64,000 bases of DNA, from positions 558,001-622,000 of the forward strand of contig JACKDE010000002.1 in assembly GCA_020633675.1 (NCBI GenBank), in the 5' to 3' direction. The stretch is from Deferribacteres bacterium. Its GTDB lineage: Bacteria > Zhuqueibacterota > Zhuqueibacteria > Zhuqueibacterales > Geothermadaptataceae. Shown here one piece after another: positions 63,180 through 64,000 of this stretch. Position numbers and translations under genes: made by a program. The notes beneath the pieces were generated by a model. It ran no database searches. It worked only from the letters and a program-made list of their open reading frames with translations, and had not been told where the DNA came from. How positions within the stretch are numbered: position 1 is the stretch's first letter; every line of letters starts with the position of its first letter.

Positions 63180-64000
63180 TCACTCTGCTGATGCTGCATT
63201 TGCCAGCAGCGTTGCCCGGCGAAGGGCGCTCTCGATATTGCTGAAAACATTTTCTTCGCCTATGATTGCCAGCAGGCCGAACTGGCTGAGGGCAGCGAGA
63301 GGCTGTTTGTGAACGCCGGATAGAATCAGGTAGGTGTTGTTTTTTCTACAATCTTCAACCGACTCTTTAAGCAGGTTCAAGCCGGTCGCATCGATGGCTG
63401 GCACATTGCGCATACGCAAGATGCGCACTTTTGGTGGCTTCTCCAGTCGCCGGATGGTTTCTTTGAAGGCGGAAGCGGCGCCAAAGAAAAATGGCCCGTT
63501 AATCTCATAGACTTCAATATCATCCGGAATGGTGAGCTTGAACAAGGAGTCCGCAGAGTCGCCATTGACTGGATCGCGTAGCTCGCGGGTAATCACTTCC
63601 ACGTTTGTCACGATGGCCATGCGCCGCATAAACAGAATCACGGCCAGAATCATGCCGACCTCGATGGCAATTGTCAGGTCAAAAATGATCGTGAGGGCAA
63701 AAGTGGTGAGCAACACAATGACATCGCTGCGCGGACTTTTTAGCATCTGACGAAAAATCCGATGTTCGCTCATGTTGTAAGCGACAACCATCAAAATGGC
63801 GGCCAGAGTGGCCATCGGGATATGTTTGATCCAGGATCCTAAGATCAGCATCATCAGCAATAAAGTCACGGCATGCACCAACCCGGCAATGGGCGTTCTG
63901 CCGCCATTTTTGATATTGGTTGCGGTGCGGGCAATTGCGCCGGTCACCGGGATGCCACCAAACAGTGGCGAGCAAATATTGGCAATGCCCTGCGCGATCA
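63180..64000 (-). CDS. SulP-family anion transporter with STAS domain (cut by the window end)
   Basis: C-terminal 273 or so residues; the gene continues past the window end. PLFGGIPVTGAIARTATNIKNGGRTPIAGLVHA is the SulP signature near the cut (conserved G-I-P-V-T-G-A-I-A-R-T-A). Membrane helices follow, then a cytoplasmic STAS domain (about last 110 residues) with AIDATGLNLLKESVEDC. Bacterial SulP proteins import sulfate, bicarbonate, dicarboxylates or other anions. The STAS serine phosphorylated in anti-sigma antagonists is replaced by Thr in DATG. Confidence 0.93.
   Translation of the reverse strand, partial: IAQGIANICSPLFGGIPVTGAIARTATNIKNGGRTPIAGLVHAVTLLLMMLILGSWIKHIPMATLAAILMVVAYNMSEHRIFRQMLKSPRSDVIVLLTTFALTIIFDLTIAIEVGMILAVILFMRRMAIVTNVEVITRELRDPVNGDSADSLFKLTIPDDIEVYEINGPFFFGAASAFKETIRRLEKPPKVRILRMRNVPAIDATGLNLLKESVEDCRKNNTYLILSGVHKQPLAALSQFGLLAIIGEENVFSNIESALRRATLLANAASAE

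Overview
The window looks like chromosomal DNA of a Gram-negative bacterium of the FCB superphylum, close to Bacteroidota, Calditrichota or KSB1-type lineages. Supporting signs are a T9SS-type C-terminal sorting tail on the first (partial) gene, a SusC-like TonB receptor with an N-terminal carboxypeptidase-regulatory domain, a fused E1 alpha/beta dehydrogenase, a type III glutamine synthetase, VCBS/FG-GAP and TPR lipoproteins, and many interspersed palindromic repeats. A complete MinCDE set argues against a typical Bacteroidia member. The exact phylum cannot be fixed from the sequence alone. No rRNA, tRNA or CRISPR array was recognised.

Layout. 0-7.4 kb: end of a secreted protein, a methyltransferase coupled to a TMTC-like membrane glycosyltransferase with TPRs, a homocysteine S-methyltransferase, leuS and a 71-residue unknown. 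7.6-14 kb (minus): TPR membrane protein, amidase, OsmC protein and a fused 2-oxoacid dehydrogenase E1. 14.2-18.1 kb (plus): sodium:solute symporter, a 47-residue one-helix protein and an OPT transporter. 18.1-19 kb: a repeat-rich gap and a small zinc-ribbon protein. 19.1-25.1 kb (minus): a type I restriction-modification locus, hsdR-RAYT-hsdM followed by a decayed hsdS. 25.4-28.6 kb (minus): NagX-like acyltransferase, CFA-type methyltransferase and IPP isomerase. 28.9-36.3 kb (minus): a carotenoid operon read as SDR/DUF2867, TonB receptor, crtI, crtB, crtZ, lycopene cyclase. 36.6-40.9 kb (plus): RND efflux adaptor and pump. 40.9-47.4 kb: VCBS protein, FabF, an Lrp/AsnC regulator and glutamine synthetase III. 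47.9-56.8 kb: two large M14 peptidases around a TPR lipoprotein, a lipocalin-like protein and an amidohydrolase. 57-60.4 kb (minus): minC, an unknown membrane protein, minD, minE, with an M23 peptidase upstream. 61-64 kb: FMN reductase, APC permease and a SulP transporter cut by the window end.

How the parts work together. idi supplies IPP/DMAPP and crtB-crtI-crtY-crtZ turn GGPP into phytoene, lycopene, beta-carotene and zeaxanthin-like xanthophylls; no GGPP synthase is present here. The operon starts from a good sigma70-type promoter (TTGACA, 17 nt, TATATT) whose -35 overlaps 11-nt-spaced GACAAA repeats, a layout resembling CarH-type operators. The min operon would place the division site.

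The most unusual features are three. First, REP-like palindromes with arm GGGACAACGCA lie in frame inside both hsdM and a RAYT-type transposase gene, encoding Gly-Thr-Thr-His-Ala-Leu in each. Second, the RAYT gene sits, overlapping hsdR by one base, inside a restriction operon whose specificity gene has been destroyed by frameshifts. Third, a small membrane-protein gene of unknown function is embedded between minC and minD.
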